A stretch of 17,623 nucleotides of DNA, from contig JAJYNB010000395.1 of assembly GCA_021786555.1 (NCBI GenBank), positions 1 to 17,623 of the forward strand, given 5' to 3'. Every line of letters starts with the position of its first letter. The first letter of the stretch is position 1. A program made the position numbers and the translations under genes. Shown piece by piece: positions 15,107 through 17,623 of the stretch. This DNA comes from Bacillota bacterium (GTDB lineage: Bacteria; Bacillota; Desulfitobacteriia; Desulfitobacteriales; JAJXUE01). Under the pieces are notes generated by a model. It was not told the DNA's origin and ran no database searches. It was given only the letters and a program-made list of their open reading frames with translations.

Positions 15107-15156
15107 ATTAACTGTGCCAGTCGGAATGCCGGCTTTTCAGAGGTGGTGGTGAACCA

Positions 15157-15624
15157 ATGTTTGCGGCGCTGGGTTTTGGCCTTTTCCCCCTGATTGTCAT
15201 TGTATTTGTCATAGCCGGAATTGTGGAGACGAAAAGGGTTCGTGCGGCTCAGAGTGAACAAAGTGAGGTGGGTGTGCCCGTGATCAAGACCGTATACGTA
15301 TATCTGGTGTTGTTTGCCACCCTGATGATGACCATCGGCGGCACGGTGGCGGCCTTTATGGCTATTGCCGATTTGGTGGCCCCGGCGTCATACTACCAAA
15401 GTTTTGAAGAGTACCTGAACATGCCAAAGAGCCCTGCGGGGAATCAAACTACCACAAACATTGACGAAGCAAAGAAAAGCTATGATAAGCTGGTGGCTGA
15501 GCAAAAGGCTTCGGCCCGGGAGCGGGCGGTTAACAGCCTGATCAAAAGTTTCGGCTGGATTGTAATTCCGTTGCCTGTATTCATCTATTTTCAGCGCAGG
15601 GTGAAAGGAAATCCTGTTACCTGA
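15157..15624 (+). CDS. Small integral membrane protein, 155 residues, unknown
   Basis: I cannot place this protein with certainty. It has three hydrophobic segments: about 3-23 (ALGFGLFPLIVIVFVIAG), about 43-76 (a long stretch, VYVYLVLFATLMMTIGG then TVAAFMAIADLV, which may be one or two helices), and about 131-147 (FGWIVIPLPVFIYF). A polar stretch at 79-127 is rich in Lys, Glu, Gln and Ala and probably faces one side of the membrane as a helical domain. The central segment recalls DUF5671-like proteins, but that is a weak impression. AGGTGGTG near 15141 serves the ATG at 15157. The sigma-H-type promoter upstream and the terminator downstream make it a single-gene unit, plausibly expressed at the start of sporulation. 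Confidence 0.78.
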   Translation: MFAALGFGLFPLIVIVFVIAGIVETKRVRAAQSEQSEVGVPVIKTVYVYLVLFATLMMTIGGTVAAFMAIADLVAPASYYQSFEEYLNMPKSPAGNQTTTNIDEAKKSYDKLVAEQKASARERAVNSLIKSFGWIVIPLPVFIYFQRRVKGNPVT

Positions 15625-15643
15625 CAGGCTGTTGGAGAAAAAC

Positions 15644-15682
15644 AAAACCTGCAAGGCTTGTAGTGGGCCCTGCAGGTTTTTT
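15644..15682. terminator. Bidirectional terminator between convergent genes
   Basis: AAAACCTGCA (15644-15653) pairs perfectly with TGCAGGTTTT (15671-15680), and inner GGC/GCC pairing shortens the 17-nt loop. The plus strand ends in six T (15677-15682). The minus strand ends in TTTTGTTTTT. It serves the membrane protein gene ending at 15624 and the methyltransferase gene ending at 15686. Confidence 0.88.
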
Positions 15683-15685
15683 GAT

Positions 15686-17065
15686 TCACAACCAGCGCAA
15701 ACCTTTCGGATAGTGGTTTTTCAGTATCTGTCCGTCATGTTTTCCCCAGCCCAGGGGAAAGCCGTCTGTGCAGAGAACGTTCCACCCCTTGTCACCGGAG
15801 AGGGTGAGGGATTCTCCCCGCAGATACTTCAGTACCGTAGGGTCAAGGGAGCTAAGGTCAATAGATTGGCGGGCCTGGCCCGGTTTCAGCCCCAATGCCA
15901 GGGCATGGCTTGGCTCAAAGCGGCTTTTTCTGACCATACCCAGGTGCCAGCCGGGCCGGACCACCTTCAGGCGGTCCAGGCTGGGAAGGCCTGAGGGAGC
16001 CAGATAGAGGTGTTCAGCGTACTGTAAATACATGCCGGCAGCGCTAAAAGAATTGAGACTGGCCTGGGCAAAGTCATCCCAGAGGGCGGTACTTGCCCTG
16101 GGTGCGGCTGCTGCTTTGAAGTGTTTCAGGGGAACCGTTTCTGGGGCTGACTTGTCCTGTAACAAGGCTATGAAATGCCCCTCTCCAGCCAGCAGATGGG
16201 GCCAAAGGCGGGCGGTTTCGGCCAAAAAGCTGTTATGTGGTGTCCGACCCCAGGCGGGGCGGCCTGGGGCAAAAAACTGTTTGTCCCTCAGCGCCGTTAC
16301 CTCCAGGGCCGGGTAACCCTGAAGAACCTTTTCTATAACCTGTTCGTTTTCTTCCGGTGCGAAGGTGCAGGTGGAATAGAGCAGAGTCCCACCGGGGCGA
16401 AGCATGGCGAGGGCGCTGCGGAGAATTTCCAGCTGCCTGACGGCACAGGCTGAGGCGCTTTCCCCGGTCCATTCTGCCCGGGCTTCGGGCTCCTTGCGAA
16501 ACATGCCTTCCCCCGAGCAGGGAGCATCGACCAAAACTTTATCAAAGTAGCTGGGAAAAGACTTCTCCAGTTTGCCAGGATGTTCGTTCAGCACAACCGC
16601 ATTGGTTATGCCGCAACGCTCAAGGTTTTCAGCCAGGATCCTGGCTCTGCCAGGTACAAACTCGTTAGCTACCAGGACACCCTTGCCCAAGAGCCTGGCC
16701 CCGATATGGGTGGCTTTGCCGCCGGGGGCAGCACAGAGGTCCAACACTTTTTCCCCGGGTTGGGGATCCAGGGCAGAGACGGCAGCCATGGCGCTGGGTT
16801 CCTGGATATAGTACAGGCCGGCGGAGTGGTAGGGGTGCCTGCCAGGCCGGGAAATTTCATTATAATAGAAACCCTCGGGCAGCCAGGGGACCGGACGCAA
16901 TGAGAAGAATGACAGGTTCAGAAAGTCAGTGGGGGAGATTTTACCGGTGTTGACTCTGAGCCCCTGGGTTTTTGGGGCCTGGTAACTCTGCAGGAAGGGA
17001 AGGTATTCCTGTCCCAACAGGTCCTGCATTTTGGCCAGGAAAGCCTCGGGCAACGGGTAAGACAT
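15686..17065 (-). CDS. rsmF: 16S rRNA (cytosine-C5)-methyltransferase, RsmF/NOP2/Sun family
   Basis: Transfers a methyl group from S-adenosylmethionine to C5 of a cytosine in rRNA, in the cytoplasm. The 459 residues are close to RsmF (479 in E. coli). The SAM site LDLCAAPGGKATH is at about 108-120, motif IV DAPCSGEGMFRKE with Cys183 at 180-192, and motif VI STCTFAPEENE with the nucleophile Cys233 at 231-241. Both cysteines of this two-cysteine family are present. Residues 1-100 hold the N-terminal RNA-binding part (LRVNTGK, HPYHSAGLYYIQEPSAM). The C-terminal 150 residues (about 310-459) resemble the RsmF tail, ending KNHYPKGLRWL. AAAGGA lies about 11 nt before the ATG. The exact target base, and RsmF against RsmB, cannot be proved from sequence; the PSAM and GMFRK forms favour RsmF. 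Confidence 0.92.
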   Translation of the reverse strand: MSYPLPEAFLAKMQDLLGQEYLPFLQSYQAPKTQGLRVNTGKISPTDFLNLSFFSLRPVPWLPEGFYYNEISRPGRHPYHSAGLYYIQEPSAMAAVSALDPQPGEKVLDLCAAPGGKATHIGARLLGKGVLVANEFVPGRARILAENLERCGITNAVVLNEHPGKLEKSFPSYFDKVLVDAPCSGEGMFRKEPEARAEWTGESASACAVRQLEILRSALAMLRPGGTLLYSTCTFAPEENEQVIEKVLQGYPALEVTALRDKQFFAPGRPAWGRTPHNSFLAETARLWPHLLAGEGHFIALLQDKSAPETVPLKHFKAAAAPRASTALWDDFAQASLNSFSAAGMYLQYAEHLYLAPSGLPSLDRLKVVRPGWHLGMVRKSRFEPSHALALGLKPGQARQSIDLSSLDPTVLKYLRGESLTLSGDKGWNVLCTDGFPLGWGKHDGQILKNHYPKGLRWL

Positions 17066-17096
17066 CTCATTGTGTTCCTTTGCGAAAATTTTGAGA

Positions 17097-17310
17097 TTCA
17101 GGAATTCAGAAGTCAGGAGTCAGAATTCAGAAGATGAGAAACCGTTCTCTCATTCTGCCCTGAAAAATGAGTCACTTGGGGACGGTTCCTGACTGACTCA
17201 AAAGTGAGCCATTGGAGAACCGTCCCCAAGTGACTCAATCCAAATTTCCATTCATCAGTGGTGTTGCAATGCGGCATGGGTGTCTGACTTCTGATTACTG
17301 ACTTCAGGCT
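17097..17310. repeat. MITE/REP-like interspersed repeat, copy 2
   Basis: The 17066-17413 gap (348 nt) contains no gene up to the Spo0M-like start and is mostly repeat. The left flank 17101-17138 repeats the GGAATTCAGAAGTCAG block of copy 1. The right flank 17281-17306 carries its approximate inverted form (CTGACTTCTGATTACTGACT). Between them lies a perfect 21-bp inverted repeat, 17168-17188 paired with 17217-17237, that begins TGAGTCACTTGGGGACGG and has a 28-nt loop with an inner CTCA/TGAG stem. A smaller palindrome, GAGAA...TTCTC, is at 17136-17149. No coding potential is seen. Confidence 0.8.
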
Positions 17311-17355
17311 CCAGAGAAGTTGCTTAAGTTTTAATTCTGTTGTAGTAAGTATACA

Positions 17356-17385
17356 CTATGAAATATCATCAGCCAAACCGAATAA
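17356..17385 (+). promoter_or_regulatory. Possible sigma-H-type promoter for the Spo0M-like gene
   Basis: ACCGAATAA (17377-17385) fits the sigma-H -10 pattern RnnGAATww fully. CTATGAAAT (17356-17364), 12 nt upstream, fits the -35 pattern with two mismatches. B. subtilis spo0M is known to be sigma-H dependent, which fits, but the -35 box is weak. Confidence 0.35.
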
Positions 17386-17413
17386 GTAGCATCAAATTCG
17401 GGAGGAGTGCGGC

Positions 17414-17623
17414 ATGGCAGTAAGTTTGTTTGAGAGACTGAATCGCAGTTTATTGGATACCGATAAAGCAGCCCTGTTTAAGCGCCTGTTATTGGGGAGA
17501 GGGACCTGGCCAGTCCGGGTACAACTGCATATTCCCAATTTCAGTGTGGAGAGCGGAGGGGAGATAAAGGGAGAGGTCAAGCTTAGAGGCGGCAGCACAA
17601 CCCAGATGGTGGAACAGGTTTTC
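17414..17623 (+). CDS. spo0M: Spo0M-like sporulation-control protein, 3' truncated
   Basis: The first 70 codons of a gene that runs off the window, open to the last base. The start MAVSLFERLNRSLLDTDKAA is amphipathic and helical. After it comes a beta-rich stretch with VRVQLHIPNFSVESGGEIKG and EVKLRGGSTTQMVEQVF, which matches the Spo0M pattern of an arrestin-like fold (G-x-V-x-L-x-GG-x2-x-Q-x-V/I). GGAGGAG at 17401-17407 gives good spacing to the ATG at 17414. In Bacillus, Spo0M affects entry into sporulation. The family match rests on a short segment, so a general arrestin-fold protein is possible. It is the only sporulation-type protein in the window recognisable from its sequence. Confidence 0.75.
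   Translation, partial: MAVSLFERLNRSLLDTDKAALFKRLLLGRGTWPVRVQLHIPNFSVESGGEIKGEVKLRGGSTTQMVEQVF

Overview
The window suggests a spore-forming, anaerobic member of the Clostridia (Firmicutes). Supporting signs are purine-rich GGAGG ribosome binding sites, frequent TTG starts, sigma-A-type promoters, a sigma-H-type promoter, a Spo0M-type gene and a group 4 energy-converting [NiFe] hydrogenase. I cannot name the genus. A Peptococcaceae-like or Thermincola-like relative is only a guess from the overall look. No rRNA, tRNA, CRISPR array, transposase or phage gene is visible.

Positions 1-5151 form a plus-strand housekeeping block. It holds the 3' part of an asparaginase of the Rhizobium etli type, closed by a strong terminator. 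Next come the RNA-binding protein Tex, an EamA-type exporter whose start codon overlaps the tex stop, and a metal-dependent amidohydrolase.

Positions 5152-13124 hold the main feature, a six-gene Hyf-like membrane hydrogenase operon with its own promoter (about 5321-5350) and a strong terminator (13087-13124). The order is hyfB-like and hyfC-like membrane subunits, hyfE-like, hyfF-like, hyfG-like (NuoC domain fused to the [NiFe] large subunit), and one gene that joins a two-cluster ferredoxin (HyfH-like) to the hydrogenase small subunit (HyfI-like). The proposed route is reduced ferredoxin or another low-potential donor to the fused ferredoxin domain, then the small-subunit cluster, then the Ni-Fe site in HyfG, with two antiporter-like subunits moving ions. 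The large subunit ends exactly at the usual maturation cleavage position, and no HycI-type protease, HycH, HyfA, HyfD or formate dehydrogenase gene is present in the cluster. A 150-200 bp repeat-rich, MITE-like insertion separates hyfG from the small-subunit gene. A second copy of the same repeat family lies at about 17097-17310.

Positions 13130-14920 are on the minus strand: a 64-residue membrane peptide, a trypsin-like protease with a pro-domain but no signal peptide, and an 89-residue unknown protein with a good ribosome binding site, a possible sigma-K/E-type promoter and a terminator. Positions 15078-17623 hold a small membrane protein behind a sequence that fits the sigma-H consensus. 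They also hold a convergent RsmF-type rRNA methyltransferase on the minus strand, the second repeat copy, and the first 70 codons of a Spo0M-like protein that runs off the window.
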